Source: Oikopleura dioica (lineage: Eukaryota; Chordata; Appendicularia; Copelata; Oikopleuridae). Taken from it: a DNA stretch of 64,000 nucleotides. The notes below the pieces were generated by a model, which saw nothing but the letters and a program-made list of their open reading frames with translations, searched no databases and was not told the DNA's origin. The position numbers were made by a program, and so were the translations under genes. Shown piece by piece: positions 51,687-62,656 of this stretch (positions are counted from its first letter, which is position 1; every line of letters starts with the position of its first letter). The stretch lies in the NCBI GenBank assembly GCA_907165135.1, contig OU015568.1:9184501-9248500 (forward strand), read 5' to 3'.

Positions 51687-52113
51687 TCAGATTCTGCCCA
51701 GTCTTGAAGAACGATGAGCGCGAGTTGTAACTTTGGAAAATAAATCAAATGCCACGGGAGCAGGTACGACCGGGATCGTTGGTTCTGGAGGAGCTTCAGG
51801 CGGCAGAACAAGAAATACCCGCCGGTCAAATACTCGGATATCGTAGTTTGTCATTCTTCTGTCGCAATCTTCAGAAACACAACTATCAATTTGAAAGAAG
51901 AAAGCTGACTCACCCATGCAGAAAACTTCACATTTTGGATCCAAGTTGAAATATTCAATTCCCGCCACTAAAACTCGTCAAATTTTCTCTCACAAAAAAC
52001 AACATACGTCTGACTTCTTGGTGAATTCTACCATTAATCTTTATGCATTGACCTCCATTAAAAGGTGGTAAATGATATTCGGACTTGTAAGGAGCTGATG
52101 AATTTGAGCCCAT
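51687..52113 (-). CDS. Small unknown protein, about 128 residues
   Basis: ATG 52113 (MGSNSSAPYKSEYHLPPFNG). Exons 52113-52008 and 51967-51687 joined by a 40-bp GT-AG intron in phase 1. The N-terminal half (HLPPFNGGQCIKINGRIHQE) has a faint galectin-like strand pattern, but the sugar-binding residues are not evident, so I do not assign it. The C-terminal half is Pro-rich (PPEAPPEPTIPVVPAP) with a basic end. Inside exon 2 a GTGAGT (51918 region) could be a further donor, which would change the C-terminus. Confidence 0.45.
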
Positions 52114-52395
52114 TTCAAATGGCAGTGTTTTACTTTCGTGAACTGAGATAGTTTTATGACCGCTGCTTGAAAGGAGGATTATTTCTAAAAAGTCGGAGCT
52201 TTGGAGAGAAAACGTGGCGAAATCTCATTGATAGACTTGCTTTTACCCTGCATAATAAACTTCATATAAGAAATTCTATCTCGAACAATTTTATTGTATA
52301 ATATTGGTTGTAAATCGAATCAGAAATTTAATAAATCCAAATTTTTGAAGGAAAAACTATTTCGGCCGAAACTTTTTCTTTTTTGAATATCCTTC

Positions 52396-52683
52396 TTAGT
52401 CCATATTGTCGCCAGCCTTCTCAAGATCCGGAATTTCCTAAAAATATTTAAGAAAGGGAAATTCCCTTTAACATTATGTTATTTTTTTTACCTGAAGATC
52501 ATCACAAGTATGAAATTGAAGTTTGAAAGACTCGATTTCATAATTAGTGATTTCGAGCACCTCTTCGCTTTGGAAATCTAGCCGTGGACGCTCTCTCTCG
52601 GAAGTAGGACTCTTCTCAAGCGTTACCATCAGCGGGTTGAGGATCATAAGAACAAATCTTACTTTACATCCATGTCTAATCAT
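52396..52683 (-). CDS. Small unknown protein, 77 residues
   Basis: ATG 52683; exons 52683-52492 and 52437-52396 across a 54-bp GT-AG intron, phase 0. Starts MIRHGCKVRFVLMILNPLMV, a short hydrophobic segment, then a charged region (SERERPRLDFQSEEVLEI) and ends EIPDLEKAGDNMD. The 234 coding bases fit exactly. No family recognised. Confidence 0.5.
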
Positions 52684-52739
52684 TATTTAAACAAAATTTA
52701 AGCAAAATAAATTATTATTAATAATTTAAATAATTATTA

Positions 52740-53396
52740 TTATGCTGACCCGTCGCATGTTACCAAAATCTTGCCGTCTTTCCTAACATCTCTTCCGGTG
52801 TACCATTTTTCAATGCCAGCCTCATTGTCCATGAGGTAATGGACAATAAGGACTCTTATGGCACACTTGCCACTTCGTCGAATTTCCTTTATCTTCGCTG
52901 GAAACTCGGATTCCAAAAGGTAGGCATCAGGTGAAAAGAATTCGGTCGAATTCTTGTCAGTGCAGCAATTCGCTGTAGATTCGCTGAGAGTTTCCTCTCC
53001 AACAGCATTAGGAACTTGGTCCTCTGAATCAACTGAATGATTACGTTTTCGGGAACTGGTCCCTTGTTGATTTACCTCTGCCGAGGCATTTGATGTGGGA
53101 TTAGCTTCCCGGTCGGGAAGTAATCCGTTTAAAGTTGAGGAGGCGTTAACCTCTGAATTTACATCAGTAAGACGTTTTGGGAACAAATTTCGAATGCACA
53201 TTCGGTAATTGTCCGCATTATCCACTTCATTGGCATAAAACAACGACTTCTTTATGTCCACTTCAGTGACGGGTTCCCCCTGGCGTTTTTTGTTCCGCAT
53301 GTCCTTCAGTTGTTTGATAAGGCAGGGGACGTTTTTTCGGTGTTCTCGGTTGATTTCTCTTATTTTATTCTCCCACATATCTTTTAAATGCTGCAT
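52740..53396 (-). CDS. Uncharacterised intronless protein, 218 residues
   Basis: First ATG 53396 (MQHLKDMWENKIREINREHR). Charged helical N-terminus, a Ser/Asn/Glu-rich middle with a basic patch (SSRKRNHSVDSEDQ) that could be a nuclear signal, and a conserved-looking C-terminal segment (KIKEIRRSGKCAIRVLIVHY, then KWYTGRDVRKDGKILVTC). The C-terminal part faintly recalls BEN-type DNA-binding modules, but I cannot confirm this. Intronless and with a codon use unlike its neighbours; a domesticated or mobile-element-derived gene is possible. Confidence 0.55.
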   Translation of the reverse strand: MQHLKDMWENKIREINREHRKNVPCLIKQLKDMRNKKRQGEPVTEVDIKKSLFYANEVDNADNYRMCIRNLFPKRLTDVNSEVNASSTLNGLLPDREANPTSNASAEVNQQGTSSRKRNHSVDSEDQVPNAVGEETLSESTANCCTDKNSTEFFSPDAYLLESEFPAKIKEIRRSGKCAIRVLIVHYLMDNEAGIEKWYTGRDVRKDGKILVTCDGSA

Positions 53397-53585
53397 AATG
53401 AAAATGTCTCTCAAAATTTATGCGAATTTTTATTGATGTTGACTCGAAGTGAATGAGTGACAGAAAAATGGCTGAGCATGGAAAAGCCGGGCGGCAAATC
53501 TAGAGCGTAACCCAAGTCTAGAAGTAAGTCTTGTTTAGCGAAAAGAAAAATCACCATTCCTTTGATATTGATGCATATTCAAAGT

Positions 53586-53713
53586 GCAAGGTGCACGATC
53601 ATCGGAGCACCTTGTCTATCAGTCAGAGATCAGCTTGTAGCAATCAAGACGGGCTTGATCCCCCGCCGAGCGGGACCACCTGCTCTTCCTGCGCCTTCCT
53701 TGGAGGCGCTGTT
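53586..53713 (+). ncRNA. Candidate structured non-coding RNA
   Basis: A GC-rich island in AT-rich spacer. It has a perfect 8-bp hairpin (CAAGGTGC ... GCACCTTG, 53588-53615) and a second stem GCGCCT/AGGCGC at about 53690-53708, with a CCCCGCCGAGCGGG stretch between. No long open frame, no tRNA B-box and no match to U1-U6 that I can recognise. Strand unknown; assigned + arbitrarily. Confidence 0.3.
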
Positions 53714-53784
53714 CTGTTGAGAATATAATCATCCTTCTTTTCCTTTGAAATCATTAAATTTGAAAACTCAAAAAAAACAAAAAC

Positions 53785-54054
53785 ATGACCAATACAAAAG
53801 TTCCCTCAAAATCATCAGTTCTTCGACGAAAATCCTTAGCGATGAAAAGCACCAAACGCCCACTCTCTTACGCATCCAGCGATCTTCTCAACATTGAAGT
53901 GCCAAAGAAGAAAATCAACAGAAGAAATAGCTTGATGAAGCTCAAGGAATTCTTTTCCCTGAAGAAGAACTTTCGCGAAATCAAGGAGGAGAAGGGCCTC
54001 AAGGTCTTCAGAAGAAACAACTCGATTCATAGTATTGAGTTTTGGGAAGACTGA
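53785..54054 (+). CDS. Small basic protein, 89 residues
   Basis: ATG 53785 to TGA 54052-54054, followed by AATAAA at about 54085. Very basic, Ser- and Lys-rich: KSSVLRRKSLAMKSTKRPLS, KKKINRRNSLMKLKEFFSLK. Repeated RRxSL/RRNS sites look like basophilic-kinase phosphorylation motifs, with a pattern recurring three times (RRKSL, RRNSL, RRNNS). No membrane segment or known domain. Intronless. Confidence 0.6.
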   Translation: MTNTKVPSKSSVLRRKSLAMKSTKRPLSYASSDLLNIEVPKKKINRRNSLMKLKEFFSLKKNFREIKEEKGLKVFRRNNSIHSIEFWED

Positions 54055-54297
54055 GTTTTATTCTTTCTGTTTTAATGAACTTTTCAATAAAAAAAAAATA
54101 ATAAAATGGTCTGAATGGATCGAATGAATGAACCACTAGATAATTCTGAAGAGTAAAATGTTTGCAGTCTAAAAATATCTATGTCATTGAGAGGAGATGA
54201 CTTGCAAGTGATAAGATTTAGCTGCGCTACGTGAGGGTGGGTACAGTCACTCACAGATTTGCAAATTGCAAAAACTTATAGTAAAGAAAGCCAAAAA

Positions 54298-56919
54298 ATG
54301 AGTGAAGAAGAAGAAATCGTACCGAAAAGTCGACAAGCAAACGCGGCGATTGCCCCGAGACGATTTCAACAAGTATTATTTTCAAAAATCAAAATGGATA
54401 ATTTAATCTTTTCTGATTTTAAGCTCAATGCGGGTTTGAGAACTGAGAGAAGAACTTTTGAAGAAATTCGAGAACAGCATCTTGAGGATTTTTATGAAGA
54501 CCCCGAGTTTCCTGCTATTCCCGGATCGCTCTTTTGCACAAATTATAATCGACCTGCCAATGCTGACCAGATTGAGTGGCTAAGACCAAGAGATATTTGT
54601 CAGATTCTTGGCCTGCCTGTTTGGGTTTCCTTGACTTTTTATCCTTGAATTGAAATAATCAAAAAAAGTTTGCGAAAAACCCTTTGTAAAGACCCGAAAT
54701 TGAAGGTCGATGGCTACTCTCAATACGACATCGTCCAGGGCAGCCTTGGAGACTGTTGGCTCCTCGCTGCTATGGCCTCGATTTCCATGCATGAAAAGAT
54801 CATGGACTAGGGCTTCAAAGCGGGACGACGACGCATCTTTGCGCTCGTTCCGTTTTCAGCCTTGGCTAAGACGTCGTTTTAAAACCGGGACAGAGCTTCA
54901 ACCATGGCGAGTACTGCGGTGCTTTTATTGTTCAAATCTGGCAGTATGGAAAGTGGATGGACGTGATTGTTGATGATCGACTGCCGACGATCAATGGCGA
55001 GCTGGTGTACTTGAGCTCAGGTGCGTTATCGTCTCAGAGTTGAGTCTTGATAACAATTTCAGCCTCGAAAAACGAGTTCTGGTCTGCAATCATCGAAAAG
55101 GCCTACGCCAAATTGAATGGCTCCTACGAGGCTTTGAGAGGCGGATCAATCACTGAAGCTCTTTGCGACTTCACTGGTGGCATTTGCGAGACCTATGATC
55201 TCGGCGATCACGGTTTCAAGACTTCTTCTGTTCCAGATGATCTCTTCAAAATCACCGCCAAGGCTTTCAAAAAAGGCGCCGTCGGAGGTGCCAGTTTGGA
55301 ATTCGAAGGTTCTGGCGTCGAATCCAGAGCTCAAGGTGGTCTTATCGCAGGCCATGCTTATTCTGTTCAGAACGCTCTTACAGTAAGTTCTTCTGTAAAA
55401 GATGAAGCTAGTCATTTTTAGCTTTCCGACGGAACAAAGCTGATTTGTCTCCGAAATCCATGGGGCCAAGCTGAATGGAACGGAGCATATTCTGACGGCT
55501 CGCCACAATGGGTCAGTGTTGCTGATGAAGTGTCTCAGCTCACTGGCGGAAGACTTCGGTCAAAGGACGATGGCGAGTTTTGGATGGAATTCGAAGACTT
55601 TCTCACGTGGTTTTCAAAGTTGGAATTGTGTTCGATTCCAGAAGCAGTTGGAAACGCTGAAGAAGCTCATGCAAATTGGGTGACACAGCTCTGCGAAGGC
55701 CGATGGGTAAGAAAAAAAAGTAGAAAAGCAACTGATCAAATGATCGTAGACTCGAAACATCAGCGCCGGCGGATGCACAAACTACATGACGACTAGACCT
55801 GGTTTTCCTGATAATCCACAGTTTCCAATGGGACTTGTTGACGTCGACGAAGATGACGAGACCAAGTGCACGGCCATTATCTCGCTTATTCAGGCCGATG
55901 CTAATCGACGACGAGACAACAAAGATCTCCTGGTAACATTATCCGACAAAAACATTGTTAATTTTTAGACTATTGGCTTTATCGTCTACAAACTCGGCGA
56001 CGAAAATGTCCAGCGAGAGCCACTAGATGTTAGATGGTTCAGATCTCATCGATCGATCGGGCGATCAGACTTCTGCAACTCACGAGAGGTCACAAAACGA
56101 CTTCTCCTTGATCCAGGAAATTACGTCATCGTCCCGTGTACTTTCCAGCCACAAGAAGAAAGTGCATTTGTCCTCAGAATCTTTACCGAAAAGAAGCAAG
56201 GAAAGGGAGCAAAAACTCAGCTTCTTTTGGAACCGAGTTTGCTGAAACTTCCTATCTACAGATTTCCGCAACGAACTCTCAGCCCAAACTTCGATCGACG
56301 AGGACGACAGCGATCGACCAATTACTCAAGAAAACGAAGAAGCATTCTACCGGCACTTCCAAAATATTTCTGGAAGAGATTTGGCCATTTCCGCATGGGA
56401 GTTGCAAACGGTTCTCAATCGTGTTGTAGAAAGATGCTACAGAATGGATGATGCGTTTTCGATTGAGACTTGTCGAGCTCTGGGTAAAGATTTTAAAAGA
56501 CCTTTGAAATGATGCAAATCGTTTTTCAAGTCGCTGCGGGAGATCCCCAATGCATCGGAAAGCTAGGTTATGAGGATTTCCGACGAGTTTGGCTCGGCGT
56601 TCGAAGGTGGCTAGAAATCTTTATCAAATTTGACAAAGACAAATCCGGGAAATTCGACGTGTACGAGTTGAGATCTGCTCTTCGACATGCGGGCATGAAT
56701 TTATCTACTAAAGCTCTCAAGGTATAGTATTCAGTTTGTCGCACTCCTAAAAGTGGTTTTAAGGTCGTGGTCCAACGTTACGCGAATGAAGAAAGAGTCG
56801 TATCATTAACTGATTTCGTCCTTGTTGCTGTCAGACTGAAGCAGGCGATCATTAGATACAACCGAATCCAACCAGAAATGTCGATTGATGACTGGCTACA
56901 GCTCATTATCTATTCATAA
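54298..56919 (+). CDS. Classical calpain (Ca2+-dependent cysteine protease) with PEF domain
   Basis: ATG 54298 (MSEEEEIVPKSR). Calpain catalytic domain: QYDIVQGSLGDCWLLAAMAS with the nucleophile Cys; GEYCGAFIVQIWQYGKWMDV; NEFWSAIIEKAYAKLNGSYE; His in GHAYSVQNA; Asn in CLRNPWGQAEW. Then the C2-like domain III (GGCTNYMTTRPGFPDNPQF; CTAIISLIQADANRRRDNKD; RLLLDPGNYVIVPCTF) and a penta-EF-hand region (FIKFDKDKSGKFDVYELRSA) ending at TAA 56917-56919. It cleaves cytoskeletal and signalling proteins when calcium rises. Several short introns. Odd points: a first intron that joins only as GC-AG, and a break between HEKIMD (54807) and PGQSFNHGE (about 54890) where an in-frame TAG and a four-T run (54877-54880) must be spliced out or explained by an indel. 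All three catalytic residues are present. Confidence 0.9.
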
Positions 56920-57008
56920 ACTAAGAAATAAATTTTTTCTAACAGATTTTTTTATTGAATAAGTATGGCAGTAAATGAAATAAATTGCAGAGAGTATAAT
57001 ATTTTCTT

Positions 57009-60000
57009 CTAACGTTTTCTGAGTTGCTCGCGAGCCATGTTGACGACCATTTCTTTCAAGATTCGATCTTGGTTCTTCTTCGCGTACTGGTAAACTTGAG
57101 CAAGTTTGTCGAAGTCTAAAAAGCATGATAAATATTTTGGAAGAGAGAGAAAGGGTCATACTCATTTGTTTTCCGCTCATCGAGTCTTGAAGAAGTTTCT
57201 CGTATCGATGATAGGCAAGTCGCGCCTTGAGTTCTTTGTCAAGCTTTCCCCGGGTTCTCTTTTGGCTCTTTCTTGAGTTGATTTTCTTTCCTTTTTGTCG
57301 GTTCTTTCGCCTTGATTTCTTTGAAGATTTGACTTTTGACTTTTTCTGGATCGGTTTCTTTCTCTTTGAAGGTTTTTTCTTATGGACTGATTTCTTCGAT
57401 GCTTTCTTCATAGTTCTCGCTGACTTTTTCTTTGTTTTCTTTCTTTTGGTGATTTTTCCTGGCGATTTTCTTCTCGATTTTTTCGCTGGCTCATTCGAAG
57501 ATTGCGTACAATCCTGGAATCGTGCGATTATTTTACCGTTCTTCTTGAATACAGGGCATAATATCTCGTTCTTCTGTCCATGAGCCCATCCGTATTTTGG
57601 ATCCTTTGAACGGTTCATAAATTCATCAAAACTTTCATAACTTTTAATTTCATATTTGAAATATTCTTGATAAAATTTCTATTTAGAACCATTTCCTTCA
57701 ACGTCCACGTCTTTTTATCGGGTCTTCCGTCGTAAGTTAGCCTGCTTCCTTTCGGATTTGTAAATACATTAACACCAGTGCTCCATGTCGTCACATATTT
57801 GAACGTATTGCCTCCTTTGATTTCCAATCCATTGGCAGGCGCGAGAATTTTTTCGGCAACTTTTCTGCAGATTACTTTTGCAACTGCTCTGCCTCTTCGC
57901 TTTAGAGTTGGGCAGTTATCTCCCGATCGACCGACAGCCCAGCCGTTTTTGTCCTTCAGTGCCCATTTTCTGCCTTTTGGTCCAAGCTTGAATGATGTAA
58001 GAAAACATGTGCGAGCTTATCAATTACCTGGAGTTTAATGTCTTCCACATTTTTGTCATTGAAGTACACAATAGTTCCGTCAGAGCGAGTTTTCTTGAAA
58101 TTGAAAACGTTTCCTCCTTCGATTTTGTAGCCGCCAACAGTCTCCAACTTCAATACTTTTTTCACACCATTTGGTATTGCTATCTTATTTTGCTTTTGAT
58201 TATTTTTCTTCGTTTGCTTTTTGAAGGTCTTTTTCTTCGACGATGATTTTGGCTTCTTCCGAGCCTGTTTCGATTTCTTGACTTTACTTTTTTTCGTAAT
58301 TGGAGATTTCTTCTTCTTTACTGGACTTTGCTTCTTCGATTTGTTTTTCTTGTTTGGTCGTTTCACTGGTTTCTTCTTAGTTTTCTTTTTCGGAAGAGAG
58401 CATTCAGTACCAACTGCAAAGAGCTTTCCTCTGAATTTCAGAATCGGGCAGACTTCGCCTGCTTTTCCGCTAGCCCAACCTTTGCCCTTGTTATTGAGCG
58501 ACCACTGTTTTGCTTTTGGATTAAAAAGCAGATACGACTTGCTGTTGACGTATTTGTGGTTGCCGTCTCTTCTGATGCCTTTGAATTTGAAAGTGTTTCC
58601 TCCGGTGATTTCGTTATTACCAGTAGGTTTTAGGGTGATTGATTTCTTCTTTGGAAGACTCTTCCTTACCTGCTTCGTATTCGCGGGTTTATTTTTCTTT
58701 GTTGACTTTTTGGAGGTATTTTTCTCCGACGATGATTTTGGTTTCTTCGTTGCCTGTTTTGAATTCGTCGGCCTGTTTTTCTTTGCAGACTTTTTGGAGG
58801 CCTTCTTCTTCGATGATGATTCGACAGAACATTCTGTTCCCGCTGCGAAGAGCTTTCCTCTGAATTTCAGCTTCGGGCAGAGTTCGCCTGCTTTTCCACT
58901 AGCCCAGCCCTTGCCGACATTATTGAGCGACCACTGTTTGGCTTTCGGATTAAACAACAGATATGACTTGCCGTTGACGTATTTGTGCTGGCCGTCCCTT
59001 CTGATGCCTTTGAATTTGAAAGTGTTTCCTTCGTTGATTTCGTTATTGCCAGTTGGTTTCAGGGTGATTGATTTCTTCTTTGGAAGACTCTTCCTTGCCT
59101 GCTTCGAATTCGCGGGTTTATTTTTCTTCGTTGACTTTTTCTTTGACGATGATTTTACGGAGCATTCAGATCCAACAGCAAATAGCTTTCCTCGGAACTT
59201 CAGAATCGGACAACTCTCGCCTTTTTTGCCAATAGCCCAGCCTTTACCCCTGATTTTGAGCGACCACTTCTTGACCTTAGGATGAAACAACATATATGAG
59301 TTGCCATTGACGTATTTGTGGTTACCGTCTTTTCTGATTTTTTCGAATCCAAAGGTGTTTCCTCCAACGATTTTGTTCTTTCCAGTAGGTTTCAAGACGA
59401 TCTTTTTAGGAGGACTCTTCTTTGAAGGCTTTGATTTTTTAGGCTTATTTTGATTCTTAAGCGTCTTTGGCGGCGGTTTCTTCGAAGCTTTTTCCGAGCA
59501 ATCAGCAAAAGTAGCAACAAGTTTTCCTCGTCTTTTCAACTTGGGGCAGCTATCACCACGTTTTCCAATAGCCCAGCCCTGCTTTTCTGCAAGTGCCCAT
59601 GCTTTCGTTTTCGGATAAAACAGCAGTCGCGATTTTCCATTCACGTATTTGTGCACGCCGTCTTTTCTGATGCCTTTAAATTTGAAATTGTTTCCTCCGT
59701 CGATTCTCGTCTCGCCAGCAGGCTTGAGGGTAATTGAAGGTTTTTTCTGGGCCCGTTTTGATTTCTTTTGCTCTCTTTTCTCTGGTTTCGCTGGTTTAGA
59801 TTTATTCTTTTTCGTTCTCGAAGATTTTTTATGCGTCTTCTTCTTTGGAGGACTCTGTTTCTTTGACCCTTTTTTCTGTTTGGTTTGCTTTGTCGGTTTC
59901 TTGGTAGCCGGTTTCTTTTTCGGGAGAGAGCATTCAGTACCAACTGCAAAGAGTTTTCCTCTGAATCTTAGGATCGGACAAGTAACGCCTTTTTGTCCGC

Positions 60001-61367
60001 TTGCCCAGCCTTTACCCTTATTTCTGAGTGACCACTGTTTAACTTTTGGGTAAAATAGCAGCCGCGATTTTCCATTGAAGAACTTTTGCACACCATCCCT
60101 TCTAATTCCTTCGAATTTGAATGTGTTTCCACCGACGATTACTTTCTTTCCAGTTGGTTTGAGGGTGATGGGTTTCTTATTCAGTTTCGATTTCTTGACT
60201 TTACTTTTTTTCGTAATTGGAGATTTCTTCTTCTTTAGTGGACTTTGTTTCTTTGATTTAGTTTTCTTGGTCGGTTTTTTGACTGGTTTCTTCTTAGTTT
60301 TCTTTTTCGGAAGAGAGCATTTAGTACCAACTGCAAAGAGCTTTCCTCTGAATTTCAGAATCGGGCAGGTTTCGCCTGTTTTTCCACTTGCCCAGCCCTT
60401 GCCGACGTTATTGAGCGACCAGTGTTTGAATTTCGGGTTAAACACCAGATAAGACCTGCCATTGGAGTATTTGTGGTTGCCGTCTCTTCTGATACCTTTG
60501 AACGCAAAAGTATTTCCGCCGACGATAACGTTTTTTCCAGTTGGTTTGAAAGTAATTGAACGTCTTTTCGTTGGCTTCTTTACAGGTCTTCTTGACGGTC
60601 GAGTTGGTTTTTTGGCGGGTCTTTTAGGTGGCGATGCTGGCTTTTTCGAAGGCCTTTTGGACGGTCGTACTGGTTTCTTCGCAGGTCTTCTTGACGGTCG
60701 AGTTGGTTTTTTGGCCGGTCTTTTAGGTGGTAATGCTGGCTTCTTCGATGGTCTTTTGGACGGTCGTACTGGTTTCTTCGCAGGTCTTGAAGGCTTTGCA
60801 TTTGAACAACTCAAATAAAGCTTGATCGGAGAATCTTTTGTCTTCAACTCAATTTTCTTCACGTTGGCACAAGTATTCTTTGATTGGCTTTTACTCAACC
60901 TTACTTTTTATATTATAAAATTTATAAACGAATGAATATATATGAAAGCCTTTCCGGAAGAGCTGGCCCAGAAAACTTGGTCTTTTTTAGTTGTGCATCA
61001 AAGTTATACCAAATATTTTGCTTCAAGTTGAAAATAACCGCATCGTCGCGATCGATTTTACGATTTCTATCGAACATGTAGTAAATTAACTTGGGCTTTC
61101 CATCTTTGTCCAGCGATAAGTTTGTAAAACGGAGGCTCTTCTGCACTTGACCTTTTTCATTCGCTTTTCAGCGGGTAAAATTTATTCTTGCGACTTTCTA
61201 AAAAAAATATTTTTAATCCGCTTTCCTAATTCAATCTGCTCGCAACAGCGCATAAGGTCAGCGATGTCCTCGACATCGTCATAATCGTAGTCGTCGTCGA
61301 TATCTCTATTTTCGGCTTCGTAAGCCAAAGCCGACCCAATGAGAAAAAGTACAGCGACTATTCTCAT
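57009..61367 (-). CDS. Secreted Lys-rich protein with eight or nine 80-residue repeats
   Basis: ATG 61367, signal peptide (MRIVAVLFLIGSALAYEAE) then an acidic Asp/Tyr stretch. Exons 61367-61199, 61163-60950, 60899-58028, 57986-57690, 57603-57162 and 57115-57009 join in phase to 1366 residues. After a Pro/Lys/Arg-rich region (RPAKKPVRPSKRPSKK, repeated) come repeats of about 80 residues: GGNTFKFKGIRRDG, YVNGKSYLLFNPK, QWSLNNKGKGWASG, CPILKFRGKLFAVGTECS, each with two cysteines, separated by Lys/Ser linkers (KKKTKKKPVKKPTKKTK). The last two repeats are diverged and span introns; the tail is Lys/Arg-rich. Intron 1 (35 bp) starts GA, intron 2 (50 bp) starts GC, the rest GT. The repeat is unknown to me. 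A structural role in the extracellular house, cuticle or matrix is a guess. Confidence 0.85.
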
Positions 61368-61763
61368 GATTTGGAATAATAAGCATTTTTACCAAAACTG
61401 CGCTGATAACAACGAAGAGTCTAGAGAACTTTTGCGCGAAAGTTGATCCTTCGATTATTTTTTATAAGTTGATGTACTAGAATTTTGCGATCACGTTGAA
61501 AACATTCTTTTTGCATCAAATATTTTCGTTGTTACTGAGCTAGGAACACAGTAGAGCGGAAAAGTACTAATCTATATAATCTTTATAGGTAGTATGATAC
61601 TCAGTCAGTCGTAAAAATATGGATAAGAGAGAGGGAAAGTAACCTCGTAAATTTACATATTCTGCTACTCAACGGTAACAGAAGTAGAGACAGAACAATT
61701 TTGAGAGATATTTTTGCTCATATATACTGCACCAATATTAAATTGAAAATAAAGCTTTTTAGA
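61368..61763. other. Divergent promoter region
   Basis: This separates the Lys-rich secreted gene (-) from the first ISG12-like gene (+). AT-rich; CATATATACTG at about 61719 lies 40 bases before ATG 61764. Confidence 0.45.
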
Positions 61764-62224
61764 ATGCAAAGATTTCTTGTAGCCATCACGATTCTTTCCA
61801 CCATCGTCATGGGTGCCAGCGATGATGACTGGCTTTGGACCGGGATGAAAATTGTTGGCGGTGCCGCTGCTGGTTTTGTTGCTGGTCCAGTTATTCTTGG
61901 TGGAATCGGATTCACGCAAGGAAACCTTGTCGGTCCGAATCTGAATTATTATTTTAGTGCTGGAGGAATTGCTGCTGGTTCTGCTGCCGCCGCGACTCAG
62001 GCTGCTATTGGTAATGTTGCGGCTGGATCTACCTGTAAGCTAAGAATAAAAACCATTACTTGACATTTTTAGTTGCTTTATTGCAGTCTGCCGCTGCAAC
62101 TGGCGCCGCCGCTACTTATGGAGCTGCTGCCGTAGCTGGTGCCGCCGCCGTCCACGAAGCGGCGAAAGAAAAGAAACCAGCTTACTATTACGACAAATAT
62201 GGAAACCGCCGCGTCCGATATTAA
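61764..62224 (+). CDS. ISG12/IFI27-like protein, copy A
   Basis: Exons 61764-61915, 61958-62034 and 62073-62224, 126 residues. N-terminal signal-like helix (MQRFLVAITILSTIVMG), then the Gly/Ala-rich ISG12 domain: GGAAAGFVAGPVILGGIGFT, AAAATQAAIGNVAAGSTFAL, LQSAAATGAAATYGAAA, ending in a basic-aromatic tail (YYYDKYGNRRVRY). The first intron starts GC (ACGCAAGG), the second GT. In vertebrates this family sits in the inner mitochondrial membrane, ER or nuclear envelope and modulates apoptosis and innate immunity; here the leading helix suggests secretion or membrane insertion. First of three tandem copies on the same strand with the same intron positions. Confidence 0.8.
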
Positions 62225-62656
62225 TTCCAATCAAACCTTTTGCATGAAGAAAAATACTGTCCCTTGCTCTTGCAAAAGTCAATAAAATGTCCCCCAGAGT
62301 TCATTTTCGTGAGTAATACTCGAATATTTACAGAGTTAGTCTATGCATTAGTTGCCTCTTGCCAGGTAACATTTGCTGATTCGATCTATAACGAGAAATA
62401 ATTAGATTTTAGTCCAATTATTTTTTGAATAAATTTCAGTCTTAGAAATGGTCAGGGAAAAGCTTTTACTTTTTCAACATGGTTCCTTATCAAGTTTTTA
62501 CTGAGCAATTAAAGTTGCGTAAAAGGGAAAAGAAAACGAGCTCGTAAATATATTTTTGATCTCTCTTCTGACGGTTATTTACTTCACAGAGATCTCACAG
62601 AGTTTAGAGCAATATATAGGTATATGCCGAAAAATAACTAAATCTTTCTTTTTAGA
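62225..62656. other. Spacer between ISG12-like copies A and B
   Basis: AT-rich; AATAAA at 62281 serves copy A, and ATATATAGGTATA at about 62612 is a likely TATA box for copy B. No further gene. Confidence 0.5.

Noticed and set aside
51687-52113. Galectin assignment for the small minus-strand protein
   Set aside because: Only a weak strand-like similarity; key HxNPR and WGxE residues not seen.
58221-59285. 354-codon plus-strand frame opposite the Lys-rich gene
   Set aside because: The Phe-rich product is the complement of Lys-rich codons; the minus strand has signal peptide, repeats and consistent splicing.
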